NCBI GenBank assembly: GCA_963920705.1
Contig: CAWUCO010000268.1
Span: 2,356,001-2,420,000 of the forward strand
Reading direction: 5' to 3'
From: Odiellus spinosus
Taxonomy: Eukaryota; Arthropoda; Arachnida; Opiliones; Phalangiidae
Length of the DNA stretch: 64,000 bases
Of the stretch, positions 22,550 to 37,362 are shown one piece after another. The position numbers were made by a program, and so were the translations under genes. The notes under the pieces were generated by a model, which was not told the DNA's origin, searched no databases, and saw only the letters and a list, made by a program, of their open reading frames with translations. Position 1 is the stretch's first letter; each line of letters starts with the position of its first letter.

Positions 22550-24075
22550 TTTTTAAATAGACCAATATTTGCTCTTTCGAGTGGTCTTAATTTTGTCTAA
22601 ATCGCTTAAAAATCAAAAGTTTTGTGTCCATTTGAATCCAATAATCTTGGATTTTTAAGTGTTTTTGCTTAATTTTAACCAATTTTATAATTGTCACAAT
22701 TTTGCAATTTAGACAAAACCAAAGTCATTCGAAAGAACAATTAATGGACAGTCTAAATAATAAGAGTTTTCAAAAATCCGTTGAAAAACAAGAAAAATAT
22801 GGCCAATTCAAGAAACCATACAATATCAAAATAGTCAAATTTCAGATTTTAAAAATTCGCTTTTTGATATTAGACGTTTTTGAATTGTCCATATTTTCCA
22901 TGTTTTTCAACGTATTTTCCAAAACTCTTCATTTTCAGATAGACCAATATTTGCTCTTTCGAGTGGTCTTAATTTTGTCTAAATCGCTTAAAAATCAAAA
23001 GTTTTGTGTCCATTTGAATCCAATAATCTTGGATTTTTAAGTGTTTTTGCTTAATTTTAACCAATTTTATAATTGTCACAATTTTGCAATTTAGACAAAA
23101 CCAAAGTCATTCGAAAGAGCAATTAATGGACAGTCTAAATAATAAGAGTTTTCAAAAATCCGTTGAAAAACAAGAAAAATATGGCCAATTCAAGAAACCA
23201 TACAATATCAAAATAGTCAAATTTCAGATTTTAAAAATTCGCTTTTTGATATTAGACGTTTTTTGAATTGGCTATATTTTCCAGGTTTTTCAACGGATTT
23301 TCCAAAACTCTTGTTTTTTAAATAGACCAATATTTGCTCTTTCGAGTGGTCTTAATTTTGTCTAAATCGCTTAAAAATCAAAAGTTTTGTGTCCATTTGA
23401 ATCCAATAATCTTGGATTTTTAAGTGTTTTTGCTTAATTTTAACCAATTTTATAATTGTCACAATTTTGCAATTTAGACAAAACCAAAGTCATTCGAAAG
23501 AACAATTAATGGACAGTCTAAATAATAAGAGTTTTCAAAAATCCGTTGAAAAACAAAAAAAATATGGCCAATTCAAGAAACCATACAATATCAAAATAGT
23601 CAAATTTCAGATTTTAAAAATTCGCTTTTTGATATTAGACGTTTTTGAATTGTCCATATTTTCCATGTTTTTCAACGTATTTTCCAAAACTCTTCATTTT
23701 CAGATAGACCAATATTTGCTCTTTCGAGTGGTCTTAATTTTGTCTAAATCGCTTAAAAATCAAAAGTTTTGTGTCCATTTGAATCCAATAATCTTGGATT
23801 TTTAAGTGTTTTTGCTTAATTTTAACCAATTTTATAATTGTCACAATTTTGCAATTTAGACAAAACCAAAGTCATTCGAAAGAGCAATTAATGGACAGTC
23901 TAAATAATAAGAGTTTTCAAAAATCCGTTGAAAAACAAGAAAAATATGGCCAATTCAAGAAACCATACAATATCAAAATAGTCAAATTTCAGATTTTAAA
24001 AATTCGCTTTTTGATATTAGACGTTTTTTGAATTGGCTATATTTTCCAGGTTTTTCAACGGATTTTCCAAAACTC
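22550..24075 (+). repeat. Dimeric higher-order repeat (2 x 765 bp)
   Basis: GAAAGAACAATTAATGG near 22,731 and 23,496, CTCTTCATTTTCAG near 22,925 and 23,690, and TTTTCCAGGTTTTTC near 23,277 and 24,042 recur at 765 bp. One monomer of the dimer has GACGTTTTTGAATTG, one T shorter than usual. That lets a short reading frame run on into arm 2 in both copies; I do not regard it as a gene. Confidence 0.75.
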
Positions 24076-26309
24076 TTGTTTTTTAGATAGACCAATATTT
24101 GCTCTTTCGAGTAGTCTTAATTTTGTCTAAATCGCTTAAAAATCAAAAGTTTTGTGTCCATTTGAATCCAATAATCTTGGATTTTTAAGTGTTTTTGCTT
24201 AATTTTAACCAATTTTATAATTGTCACAATTTTGCAATTTAGACAAAACCAAAGTCATTCGAAAGAGCAATTAATGGACAGTCTAAATAATAAGAGTTTT
24301 CAAAAATCCGTTGAAAAACAAGAAAAATATGGCCAATTCAAGAAACCATACAATATCAAAATAGTCAAATTTCAGATTTTAAAAATTCGCTTTTTGATAT
24401 TAGATGTTTTTTGAATTGGCTATATTTTCCATGTTTTTCAACGGATTTTCCAAAACTCTTGTTTTTTAGATAGACCAATATTTGCTCTTTCGAGTGGTCT
24501 TAATTTTGTCTAAATCGCTTAAAAATCAAAAGTTTTGTGTCCATTTGAATCCAATAATCTTGGATTTTTAAGCGTTTTTGCTTAATTTTAACCAATTTTA
24601 TATTGGTCACAATTTTGCAATTTAGACAAAACCAAAGTCATTCGAAAGAGCAATTAATGGACAGTCTAAATAATAAGAATTTTTTAAAAATCCGTTGAAA
24701 AACAAGAAAAATATGGCCAATTCAAGAAACCATACAATATCAAAATAGTCAAATTTCAGATTTTAAAAATTCGCTTTTTGATATTAGATGTTTTTTGAAT
24801 TGGCTATATTTTCCATGTTTTTTAACGGATTTTCCAAAACTCTTGTTTTTTAGATAGAACAATATTTGCTCTTTCGAGTGGTCTTAATTTTGTCTAAATC
24901 GCTTAAAAATCAAAAGTTTTGTGTCCATTTGAATCCAATAATCTTGGATTTTTAAGTGTTTTTGCTCAATTTTAACCATTTTTATAATTGTCACAATTTT
25001 GCAATTTAGACAAAACCAAAGTCATTCGAAAGAGCAATTAATGGACAGTCTAAATAATAAGAGTTTTCAAAAATCCGTTGAAAAACAAGAAAAATATGGC
25101 CAATTCAAGAAACCATACAATATCAAAATAGTCAAATTTCAGATTTTAAAAATTCGCTTTTTGATATTAGATGTTTTTTGAATTGGCTATATTTTCCATG
25201 TTTTTCAACGGATTTTCCAAAACTCTTGTTTTTTAGATAGACCAATATTTGCTCTTTCGAGTGGTCTTAATTTTGTCTAAATCGCTTAAAAATCAAAAGT
25301 TTTGTGTCCATTTGAATCCAATAATCTTGGATTTTTAAGCGTTTTTGCTTAATTTTAACCAATTTTATATTGGTCACAATTTTGCAATTTAGACAAAACC
25401 AAAGACATTCGAAAGAGCAATTAATGGACAGTCTAAATAATAAGAATTTTTCAAAAATCCGTTGAAAAACAAGAAAAATATGGCCAATTCAAGAAACCAT
25501 ACAATATCAAAATAGTCAAATTTAAGATTTTCAAAATTCGCTTTTTGATATTAGACGTTTTTTGAATTGGCTATATTTTCCATGTTTTTCAACGGATTTT
25601 CCAAAACTCTTGTTTTTTAGATAGACCAATATTTGCTCTTTCGAGTAGTCTTAATTTTGTCTAAATCGCTTAAAAATCAAAAGTTTTGTGTCCATTTGAA
25701 TCCAATAATCTTGGATTTTTAAGCGTTTTTGCTTAATTTTAACCAATTTTATAATTGTCACAATTTTGCAATTTAGACAAAACCAAAGTCATTCGAAAGA
25801 GCAATTAATGGACAGTCTAAATAATAAGAGTTTTCAAAAATCCGTTGAAAAACAAGAAAAATATGGCCAATTCAAGAAACCATACAATATCAAAATAGTC
25901 AAATTTCAGATTTTAAAAATTCGCTTTTTGATATTAGATGTTTTTTGAATTGGCTATATTTTCCATGTTTTTCAACGGATTTTCCAAAACTCTTGTTTTT
26001 TAGATAGACCAATATTTGCTCTTTCGAGTGGTCTTAATTTTGTCTAAATCGCTTAAAAATCAAAAGTTTTGTGTCCATTTGAATCCAATAATCTTGGATT
26101 TTTAAGTGTTTTTGCTTTATTTTAACCAATTTTATATTTGTCACAATTTTGCAATTTAGACAAAACCAAAGTCATTCGAAAGAGCAATTAATGGACAGTC
26201 TAAATAATAAGAGTTTTCAAAAATCCGTTCAAAAACAAGCAAAATATGGCCAATTCAAGAAATCATAGCATATCAAAATAGTCAAATTTCAGATTTTAAA
26301 AATTCGCTT

Positions 26310-29300
26310 TTTGATATTAGATGTTTTTTGAATTGTAAATATTTTCCATGTTTTTCAAGGGATTTTCCAAAACTCATGTTTTTTAGATAGACCAATATTT
26401 GCTCTTTCGAGTGGTCTAATTTTGTCTAAATCGCTTAAAAATCAAAAGTTTTGTGTCCATTTGAATCCAATAATCTTGGATTTTTAAGTGTTTTTGCTTA
26501 ATTTTAACCAATTTTATAATTGTCACAATTTTGCAATTTAGACAAAACCAAAGTCATTCGAAAGAGCAATTAATGGACAGTCTAAATAATAAGAGTTTTC
26601 AAAAATCCGTTGAAAAACAAGAAAAATTTGGCCAATTCAAGAAACCATACAATATCAAAATAGTCATATTTCAGATTTTAAAAATTCGCTTTTTGATATT
26701 AGATGTTTTTTGAATTGGCTATATTTTCCATGTTTTTCAACGGATTTTCCAAAACTCTTGTTTTTTAGATAGACCAATATTTGCTCTTTCGAGTGGTCTT
26801 AATTTTGTCTAAATCGCTTAAAAATCAAAAGTTTTGTGTCCTTTTGAATCCAATAATCTTGGATTTTTAAGCGTTTTTGCTTAATTTTAACCAATTTTAT
26901 ATTGGTCACAATTTTGCAATTTAGACAAAACCAAAGTCATTCGAAAGAGCAATTAATGGACAGTCTAAATAATAAGAATTTTTTAAAAATCCGTTGAAAA
27001 ACAAGAAAAATATGGCCAATTCAAGAAACCATACAATATCAAAATAGTCAAATTTCAGATTTTAAAAATTCGCTTTTTGATATTAGATGTTTTTTGAATT
27101 GGCTATATTTTCCATGTTTTTTAACGGATTTTCCAAAACTCTTGTTTTTTAAATAGACCAATATTTGCTCTTTCGAGTGGTCTTAATTTTGTCTAAATCG
27201 CTTAAAAATCAAAAGTTTTGTGTCCATTTGAATCCAATAATCTTGGATTTTTAAGTGTTTTTGCTTAATTTTAACAAATTTTATAATTGTCACAATTTTG
27301 CAATTTAGACAAAACCAAAGTCATTCGAAAGAGCAATTAATGGACAGTCTAAATAATAAGAGTTTTCAAACATCCGTTGAAAAACAAGAAAAATATGGCC
27401 AATTCAAGAAATCATACAATATCAAAATAGTCATATTTCAGATTTTAAAAATTCGCTTTTTGATATTAGATGTTTTTTGAATTGGCTATATTTTCCATGT
27501 TTTTCATCGGATTTTCCAAAACTCATGTTTTTTAGATAGACCAATATTTGCTCTTTTGAGTGGTCTAATTTTGTCTAAATCGCTTAAAAATCAAAAGTTT
27601 TGTGTCCATTTGAATCAAATAATCTTGGATTTTTAAGCGTTTTTGCTTAATTATAACCAATTTTATATTGGTCACAATTTTGCAATTTAGACAAAACCAA
27701 AGTCATTCGAAAGAGCAATTAATGGACAGTCTAAATAATAAGAGTTTTCAAACATCCGTTGAAAAACAAGAAAAATATGGCCAATTCAAGAAATCATACA
27801 ATATCAAAATAGTCATATTTCAGATTTTAAAAATTCGCTTTTTGATATTAGATGTTTTTTGAATTGTAAATATTTTCCATGTTTTTCAAGGGATTTTCCA
27901 AAACTCATGTTTTTTAGATAGACCAATATTTGCTCTTTCGAGTGGTCTAATTTTGTCTAAATCGCTTAAAAATCAAAAGTTTTGTGTCCATTTGAATCCA
28001 ATAATCTTGGATTTTTAAGTGTTTTTGCTTAATTTTAACCAATTTTATAATTGTCACAATTTTGCAATTTAGACAAAACCAAAGTCATTCGAAAGAGCAA
28101 TTAATGGACAGTCTAAATAATAAGAGTTTTCAAAAATCCGTTGAAAAACAAGAAAAATTTGGCCAATTCAAGAAACCATACAATATCAAAATAGTCATAT
28201 TTCAGATTTTAAAAATTCGCTTTTTGATATTAGATGTTTTTTGAATTGGCTATATTTTCCATGTTTTTCAACGGATTTTCCAAAACTCTTGTTTTTTAGA
28301 TAGACCAATATTTGCTCTTTCGAGTGGTCTTAATTTTGTCTAAATCGCTTAAAAATCAAAAGTTTTGTGTCCTTTTGAATCCAATAATCTTGGATTTTTA
28401 AGCGTTTTTGCTTAATTTTAACCAATTTTATATTGGTCACAATTTTGCAATTTAGACAAAACCAAAGTCATTCGAAAGAGCAATTAATGGACAGTCTAAA
28501 TAATAAGAATTTTTTAAAAATCCGTTGAAAAACAAGAAAAATATGGCCAATTCAAGAAACCATACAATATCAAAATAGTCAAATTTCAGATTTTAAAAAT
28601 TCGCTTTTTGATATTAGATGTTTTTTGAATTGGCTATATTTTCCATGTTTTTTAACGGATTTTCCAAAACTCTTGTTTTTTAAATAGACCAATATTTGCT
28701 CTTTCGAGTGGTCTTAATTTTGTCTAAATCGCTTAAAAATCAAAAGTTTTGTGTCCATTTGAATCCAATAATCTTGGATTTTTAAGTGTTTTTGCTTAAT
28801 TTTAACCAATTTTATAATTGTCACAATTTTGCAATTTAGACAAAACCAAAGTCATTCGAAAGAGCAATTAATGGACAGTCTAAATAATAAGAGTTTTCAA
28901 ACATCCGTTGAAAAACAAGAAAAATATGGCCAATTCAAGAAATCATACAATATCAAAATAGTCATATTTCAGATTTTAAAAATTCGCTTTTTGATATTAG
29001 ATGTTTTTTGAATTGGCTATATTTTCCATGTTTTTCATCGGATTTTCCAAAACTCATGTTTTTTAGATAGACCAATATTTGCTCTTTTGAGTGGTCTAAT
29101 TTTGTCTAAATCGCTTAAAAATCAAAAGTTTTGTGTCCATTTGAATCAAATAATCTTGGATTTTTAAGCGTTTTTGCTTAATTATAACCAATTTTATATT
29201 GGTCACAATTTTGCAATTTAGACAAAACCAAAGTCATTCGAAAGAGCAATTAATGGACAGTCTAAATAATAAGAGTTTTCAAACATCCGTTGAAAAACAA

Positions 29301-29371
29301 GAAAAATATGGCCAATTCAAGAAATCATACAATATCAAAATAGTCATATTTCAGATTTTAAAAATTCGCTT
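26310..29371 (+). repeat. 4-monomer higher-order repeat (2 x 1,531 bp)
   Basis: GAATTGTAAATATTTTCC near 26,333 and 27,864, AGAAAAATTTGG near 26,622 and 28,153, GTGTCCTTTTGAATCC near 26,838 and 28,369, and GCTCTTTTGAGTGG near 27,550 and 29,081 all recur at 1,531 bp. A rare difference is TTTAACAAATTTT near 27,272 against TTTAACCAATTTT near 28,803. Confidence 0.82.
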
Positions 29372-29379
29372 TTTGATAT

Positions 29380-32300
29380 TAGATGTTTTTTGAATTGGCT
29401 ATATTTTCCATGTTTTTCATCGGATTTTCCAAAACTCTTGTTTTTTAGATAGACCAATATTTGCTCTTTCGAGTGGTCTTAATTTTGTCTAAATCGCTTA
29501 AAAATCAAAAGTTTTGTGTCCATTTGAATCCAATAATCTTGGATTTTTAAGTGTTTTTGCTTTATTTTAACCAATTTTATATTTGTCACAATTTTGCAAT
29601 TTAGACAAAACCAAAGTCATTCGAAAGAGCAATTAATGGACAGTCTAAATAACAAGAGTTTTCAAAAATCCGTTGAAAAACAAGAAAAATATGGCCAATT
29701 CAAGAAATCATACAATATCAAAATAGTCAAATTTCAGATTTTAAAAATTCGCTTTTTGATATTAGATGTTTTTTGAATTGTCCATATTTTCCATGTTTTT
29801 CAACGGATTTTCCAAAACTCTTGTTTTTAAGATAGACCAATATTTGCTTTTTCGAGTGGTCTTAATTTTGTCTAAATCGCTTAAAAATCAAAAGTTTTGT
29901 GTCCATTTGAATCCAATAATCTTGGATTTTTAAGTGTTTTTGCTTAATTTTAACCAATTTTATAATTGTCACAATTTTGCAATTTAGACAAAACCAAAGT
30001 CATTCGAAAGAGCAATTAATGGACAGTCTAAATAATAAGAGTTTTCAAAAATCCGTTGAAAAACAAGAAAAATATGGCCAATTCAAGAAACCATACAATA
30101 TCAAAATAGTCAAATTTCAGATTTTAAAAATTCGCTTTTTGATATTAGATGTTTTTTGAATTGGCTATATTTTCCATATTTTTCAACGGATTTTCCAAAA
30201 CTCTTGTTTTTTAGATAGACCAATATTTGCTCTTTCGAGTGGTCTTAATTTTGTCTAAATCGCTTAAAAATCAAAAGTTTTGTGTCCATTTGAATCCAAT
30301 AATCTTGGATTTTTAAGCGTTTTTGCTTAATTTTAACCAATTTTATATTGGTCACAATTTTGCAATTTAGACAAAACCAAAGTCATTCGAAAGAGCAATT
30401 AATGGACAGTCTAAATAATAAGAGTTTTCAAAAATCCGTTGAAAAACAAGAAAAATATGGCCAATTCAAGAAACCATACAATATCAAAATAGTCAAATTT
30501 CAGATTTTAAAAATTCGCTTTTTGATATTAGATGTTTTTTGAATTGGCTATATTTTCCATGTTTTTTAACGGATTTTCCAAAACTCTTGTTTTTTAAATA
30601 GACCAATATTTGCTCTTTCGAGTGGTCTTAATTTTGTCTAAATCGCTTAAAAATCAAAAGTTTTGTGTCCATTTGAATCCAATAATCTTGGATTTTTAAG
30701 TGTTTTTGCTTAATTTTAACCAATTTTATAATTGTCACAATTTTGCAATTTAGACAAAACCAAAGTCATTCGAAAGAGCAATTAATGGACAGTCTAAATA
30801 ATAAGAGTTTTCAAACATCGGTTGAAAAACAAGAAAAATATGGCCAATTCAAGAAATCATAGAATATCAAAATAGTCAAATTTCAGATTTTCAAAATTCG
30901 CTTTTTGATATTAGATGTTTTTTGAATTGGATATATTTTCCATGTTTTTCAACGGATTTTCCAAAACTCTTGTTTTTTAGATAGACCAATATTTGCTCTT
31001 TCGAGTGGTCTTAATTTTGTCTAAATCGCTTAAAAATCAAAAGTTTTGTGTCCATTTGAATCCAATAATCTTGGATTTTCAAGTGTTTTTGCTTAATTTT
31101 AACCAATTTTATAATTGTCACAATTTTGCAATTTAGACAAAACCAAAGTCATTCGAAAGAGCAATTAATGGACAGTCTAAATAATAAGAGTTTTCAAAAA
31201 TCCGTTGAAAAACAAGAAAAATATGGCCAATTCAAGAAACCATACAATATCAAAATAGTCAAATTTCAGATTTTAAAAATTCGCTTTTTGATATTAGATG
31301 TTTTTTGAATTGGCTATATTTTCCATGTTTTTCATCGGATTTTCCAAAACTCTTGTTTTTTAGATAGACCAATATTTGCTCTTTCGAGTGGTCTTAATTT
31401 TGTCTAAATCGCTTAAAAATCAAAAGTTTTGTGTCGATTTGAATCCAATAATCTTGGATTTTTAAGTGTTTTTGCTTAATTTTAACCAATTTTATATTTG
31501 TCACAATTTTGCAATTTAGACAAAACCAAAGTCATTCGAAAGAGCAATTAATGGACAGTCTAAATAATAAGAGTTTTCAAAAATCCGTTGAAAAACAAGA
31601 AAAATATGGCTAATTCAAGAAATCATAGAATATCAAAATAGTCAAATTTCAGATTTTAAAAATTCGCTTTTTGATATTAGATGTTTTTGAATTGTCCATA
31701 TTTTCCATGTTTTTCAACGGATTTTCCAAAACTCTTGATTTTCAGATAGACCAATATTTGCTCTTTCGAGTGGTCTTAATTTTGTCTAAATCGCTTAAAA
31801 ATCAAAAGTTTTGTGTCCATTTGAATCCAATAATCTTGGATTTTTAAGTGTTTTTGCTTAATTTTAACCAATTTTATAATTGTCACAATTTTGCAATTTA
31901 GACAAAACCAAAGTCATTCGAAAGAGCAATTAATGGACAGTCTAAATAATAAGAGTTTTCAAAAATCCGTTGAAAAACAAGAAAAATATGGCCAATTCAA
32001 GAAATCATACAATATCAAAATAGTCATATTTCAGATTTTAAAAATTCGCTTTTTGATATTAGATGTTTTTTGAATTGGCTATATTTTCCATGTTTTTCAT
32101 CGGATTTTCCAAAACTCTTGTTTTTTAGATAGACCAATATTTGCTCTTTCGAGTGGTCTTAATTTTGTCTAAATCGCTTAAAAATCAAAAGTTTTGTGTC
32201 CATTTGAATCCAATAATCTTGGATTTTTAAGTGTTTTTGCTTTATTTTAACCAATTTTATATTTGTCACAATTTTGCAATTTAGACAAAACCAAAGTCAT

Positions 32301-33660
32301 TCGAAAGAGCAATTAATGGACAGTCTAAATAACAAGAGTTTTCAAAAATCCGTTGAAAAACAAGAAAAATATGGCCAATTCAAGAAATCATACAATATCA
32401 AAATAGTCAAATTTCAGATTTTAAAAATTCGCTTTTTGATATTAGATGTTTTTTGAATTGTCCATATTTTCCATGTTTTTCAACGGATTTTCCAAAACTC
32501 TTGTTTTTAAGATAGACCAATATTTGCTCTTTCGAGTGGTCTTAATTTTGTCTAAATCGCTTAAAAATCAAAAGTTTTGTGTCCATTTGAATCCAATAAT
32601 CTTGGATTTTTAAGTGTTTTTGCTTAATTTTAACCAATTTTATAATTGTCACAATTTTGCAATTTAGACAAAACCAAAGTCATTCGAAAGAGCAATTAAT
32701 GGACAGTCTAAATAATAAGAGTTTTCAAAAATCCGTTGAAAAACAAGAAAAATATGGCCAATTCAAGAAACCATACAATATCAAAATAGTCAAATTTCAG
32801 ATTTTAAAAATTCGCTTTTTGATATTAGATGTTTTTTGAATTGGCTATATTTTCCATATTTTTCAACGGATTTTCCAAAACTCTTGTTTTTTAGATAGAC
32901 CAATATTTGCTCTTTCGAGTGGTCTTAATTTTGTCTAAATCGCTTAAAAATCAAAAGTTTTGTGTCCATTTGAATCCAATAATCTTGGATTTTTAAGCGT
33001 TTTTGCTTAATTTTAACCAATTTTATATTGGTCACAATTTTGCAATTTAGACAAAACCAAAGTCATTCGAAAGAGCAATTAATGGACAGTCTAAATAATA
33101 AGAGTTTTCAAAAATCCGTTGAAAAACAAGAAAAATATGGCCAATTCAAGAAACCATACAATATCAAAATAGTCAAATTTCAGATTTTAAAAATTCGCTT
33201 TTTGATATTAGATGTTTTTTGAATTGGCTATATTTTCCATGTTTTTTAACGGATTTTCCAAAACTCTTGTTTTTTAAATAGACCAATATTTGCTCTTTCG
33301 AGTGGTCTTAATTTTGTCTAAATCGCTTAAAAATCAAAAGTTTTGTGTCCATTTGAATCCAATAATCTTGGATTTTTAAGTGTTTTTGCTTAATTTTAAC
33401 CAATTTTATAATTGTCACAATTTTGCAATTTAGACAAAACCAAAGTCATTCGAAAGAGCAATTAATGGACAGTCTAAATAATAAGAGTTTTCAAACATCC
33501 GTTGAAAAACAAGAAAAATATGGCCAATTCAAGAAATCATAGAATATCAAAATAGTCAAATTTCAGATTTTCAAAATTCGCTTTTTGATATTAGATGTTT
33601 TTTGAATTGGATATATTTTCCATGTTTTTCAACGGATTTTCCAAAACTCTTGTTTTTTAA
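29380..33660 (+). repeat. 7-monomer repeat with 2,680-bp offset
   Basis: The segment from about 29,380 to about 31,000 is repeated from about 32,060 to about 33,650. Shared markers are CTTGTTTTTAAGATAG near 29,820 and 32,500, TTCCATATTTTTC near 30,171 and 32,851, and GAATTGGATATATTTTCC near 30,925 and 33,605. After 33,660 the sequence instead follows the GTGTCGATTTG monomer found near 31,431, so the second copy is recombined with another unit. Confidence 0.7.
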
Positions 33661-35889
33661 TAGACCAATATTTGCTCTTTCGAGTGGTCTTAATTTTGTC
33701 TAAATCGCTTAAAAATCAAAAGTTTTGTGTCGATTTGAATCCAATAATCTTGGATTTTTAAGTGTTTTTGCTTAATTTTAACCAATTTTATATTTGTCAC
33801 AATTTTGCAATTTAGACAAAACCAAAGTCATTCGAAAGAGCAATTAATGGACAGTCTAAATAATAAGAGTTTTCAAAAATCCGTTGAAAAACAAGAAAAA
33901 TATGGCTAATTCAAGAAATCATAGAATATCAAAATAGTCAAATTTCAGATTTTAAAAATTCGCTTTTTGATATTAGATGTTTTTGAATTGTCCATATTTT
34001 CCATGTTTTTCAACTGATTTTCCAAAACTCTTGATTTTCAGATAGACCAATATTTCCTCTTTCGAGTGGTCTTAATTTTGTCTAAATCGCTTAAAAATCA
34101 AAAGTTTTGTGTCCATTTGAATCCAATAATCTTGGATTTTTAAGTGTTTTTGCTTAATTTTAACCAATTTTATAATTGTCACAATTTTGCAATTTAGACA
34201 AAACCAAAGTCATTCGAAAGAGCAATTAATGGACAGTCTAAATAATAAGAGTTTTCAAAAATCCGTTGAAAAACAAGAAAAATATGGCCAATTCAAGAAA
34301 CCATACAATATCAAAATAGTCAAATTTCAGATTTTAAAAATTCGCTTTTTGATATTAGATGTTTTTTGAATTGGCTATATTTTCCATGTTTTTCAACGGA
34401 TTTTCCAAAACTCTTGTTTTTAGATAGACCAATATTTGCTCTTTCGAGTGGTCTTAATTTTGTCTAAATCGCTTAAAAATCAAAAGTTTTGTGTCCATTT
34501 GAATCCAATAATCTTGGATTTTTAAGCGTTTTTGCTTAATTTTAACCAATTTTATATTGGTCACAATTTTGCAATTTAGACAAAACCAAAGTCATTCGAA
34601 AGAGCAATTAATGGACAGTCTAAATAATAAGAATTTTTTAAAAATCCGTTGAAAAACAAGAAAAATATGGCCAATTCAAGAAACCATACAATATCAAAAT
34701 AGTCAAATTTCAGATTTTAAAAATTCGCTTTTTGATATTAGATGTTTTTTGAATTGGCTATATTTTCCATGTTTTTTAACGGATTTTCCAAAACTCTTGT
34801 TTTTTAAATAGACCAATATTTGCTCTTTCGAGTGGTCTTAATTTTGTCTAAATCGCTTAAAAATCAAAAGTTTTGTGTCCATTTGAATCCAATAATCTTG
34901 GATTTTTAAGTGTTTTTGCTTAATTTTAACCAATTTTATAATTGTCACAATTTTGCAATTTAGACAAAACCAAAGTCATTCGAAAGAGCAATTAATGGAC
35001 AGTCTAAATAATAAGAGTTTTCAAACATCCGTTGAAAAACAAGAAAAATATGGCCAATTCAAGAAATCATAGAATATCAAAATAGTCAAATTTCAGATTT
35101 TCAAAATTCGCTTTTTGATATTAGATGTTTTTTGAATTGGATATATTTTCCATGTTTTTCAACGGATTTTCCAAAACTCTTGTTTTTTAGATAGACCAAT
35201 ATTTGCTCTTTCGAGTGGTCTTAATTTTGTCTAAATCGCTTAAAAATCAAAAGTTTTGTGTCCATTTGAATCCAATAATCTTGGATTTTCAAGTGTTTTT
35301 GCTTAATTTTAACCAATTTTATAATTGTCACAATTTTGCAATTTAGACAAAACCAAAGTCATTCGAAAGAGCAATTAATGGACAGTCTAAATAATAAGAG
35401 TTTTCAAAAATCCGTTGAAAAACAAGAAAAATATGGCCAATTCAAGAAACCATACAATATCAAAATAGTCAAATTTCAGATTTTAAAAATTCGCTTTTTG
35501 ATATTAGATGTTTTTTGAATTGGCTATATTTTCCATGTTTTTCATCGGATTTTCCAAAACTCTTGTTTTTTAGATAGACCAATATTTGCTCTTTCGAGTG
35601 GTCTTAATTTTGTCTAAATCGCTTAAAAATCAAAAGTTTTGTGTCGATTTGAATCCAATAATCTTGGATTTTTAAGTGTTTTTGCTTAATTTTAACCAAT
35701 TTTATATTTGTCACAATTTTGCTATTTAGACAAAACCAAAGTCATTCGAAAGAGCAATTAATGGACAGTCTAAATAATAAGAGTTTTCAAAAATCCGTTG
35801 AAAAACAAGAAAAATATGGCTAATTCAAGAAATCATAGAATATCAAAATAGTCAAATTTCAGATTTTAAAAATTCGCTTTTTGATATTA

Positions 35890-37362
35890 GATGTTTTTTG
35901 AATTGGCTATATTTTCCATGTTTTTCAACGGATTTTCCAAAACTCTTGTTTTTAGATAGACCAATATTTGCTCTTTCGAGTGGTCTTAATTTTGTCTAAA
36001 TCGCTTAAAAATCAAAAGTTTTGTGTCCATTTGAATCCAATAATCTTGGATTTTTAAGCGTTTTTGCTTAATTTTAACCAATTTTATATTGGTCACAATT
36101 TTGCAATTTAGACAAAACCAAAGTCATTCGAAAGAGCAATTAATGGACAGTCTAAATAATAAGAATTTTTTAAAAATCCGTTGAAAAACAAGAAAAATAT
36201 GGCCAATTCAAGAAACCATACAATATCAAAATAGTCAAATTTCAGATTTTAAAAATTCGCTTTTTGATATTAGATGTTTTTTGAATTGGCTATATTTTCC
36301 ATGTTTTTTAACGGATTTTCCAAAACTCTTGTTTTTTAAATAGACCAATATTTGCTCTTTCGAGTGGTCTTAATTTTGTCTAAATCGCTTAAAAATCAAA
36401 AGTTTTGTGTCCATTTGAATCCAATAATCTTGGATTTTTAAGTGTTTTTGCTTAATTTTAACCAATTTTATAATTGTCACAATTTTGCAATTTAGACAAA
36501 ACCAAAGTCATTCGAAAGAGCAATTAATGGACAGTCTAAATAATAAGAGTTTTCAAACATCCGTTGAAAAACAAGAAAAATATGGCCAATTCAAGAAACC
36601 ATACAATATCAAAATAGTCAAATTTCAGATTTTAAAAATTCGCTTTTTGATATTAGATGTTTTTTGAATTGGCTATATTTTCCATGTTTTTCAACGGATT
36701 TTCCAAAACTCTTGTTTTTAGATAGACCAATATTTGCTCTTTCGAGTGGTCTTAATTTTGTCTAAATCGCTTAAAAATCAAAAGTTTTGTGTCCATTTGA
36801 ATCCAATAATCTTGGATTTTTAAGCGTTTTTGCTTAATTTTAACCAATTTTATATTGGTCACAATTTTGCAATTTAGACAAAACCAAAGTCATTCGAAAG
36901 AGCAATTAATGGACAGTCTAAATAATAAGAATTTTTTAAAAATCCGTTGAAAAACAAGAAAAATATGGCCAATTCAAGAAACCATACAATATCAAAATAG
37001 TCAAATTTCAGATTTTAAAAATTCGCTTTTTGATATTAGATGTTTTTTGAATTGGCTATATTTTCCATGTTTTTTAACGGATTTTCCAAAACTCTTGTTT
37101 TTTAAATAGACCAATATTTGCTCTTTCGAGTGGTCTTAATTTTGTCTAAATCGCTTAAAAATCAAAAGTTTTGTGTCCATTTGAATCCAATAATCTTGGA
37201 TTTTTAAGTGTTTTTGCTTAATTTTAACCAATTTTATAATTGTCACAATTTTGCAATTTAGACAAAACCAAAGTCATTCGAAAGAGCAATTAATGGACAG
37301 TCTAAATAATAAGAGTTTTCAAACATCCGTTGAAAAACAAGAAAAATATGGCCAATTCAAGA
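35890..37362 (+). repeat. Dimeric repeat (about 767 bp)
   Basis: CTTGTTTTTAGATAG, one T shorter than usual, near 35,945 and 36,712, and AAGAATTTTTTAAAAATCC near 36,160 and 36,928 recur about 767 bp apart. Edges are approximate. Confidence 0.6.

Noticed and set aside
22702-23040. 112-residue open frame, repeated at 23,467-23,805
   Set aside because: It is the same spurious frame lengthened because one T is missing in GACGTTTTTGAATTG, which shifts past the usual TGA. The second copy comes from the 765-bp duplication, not from selection on a protein.
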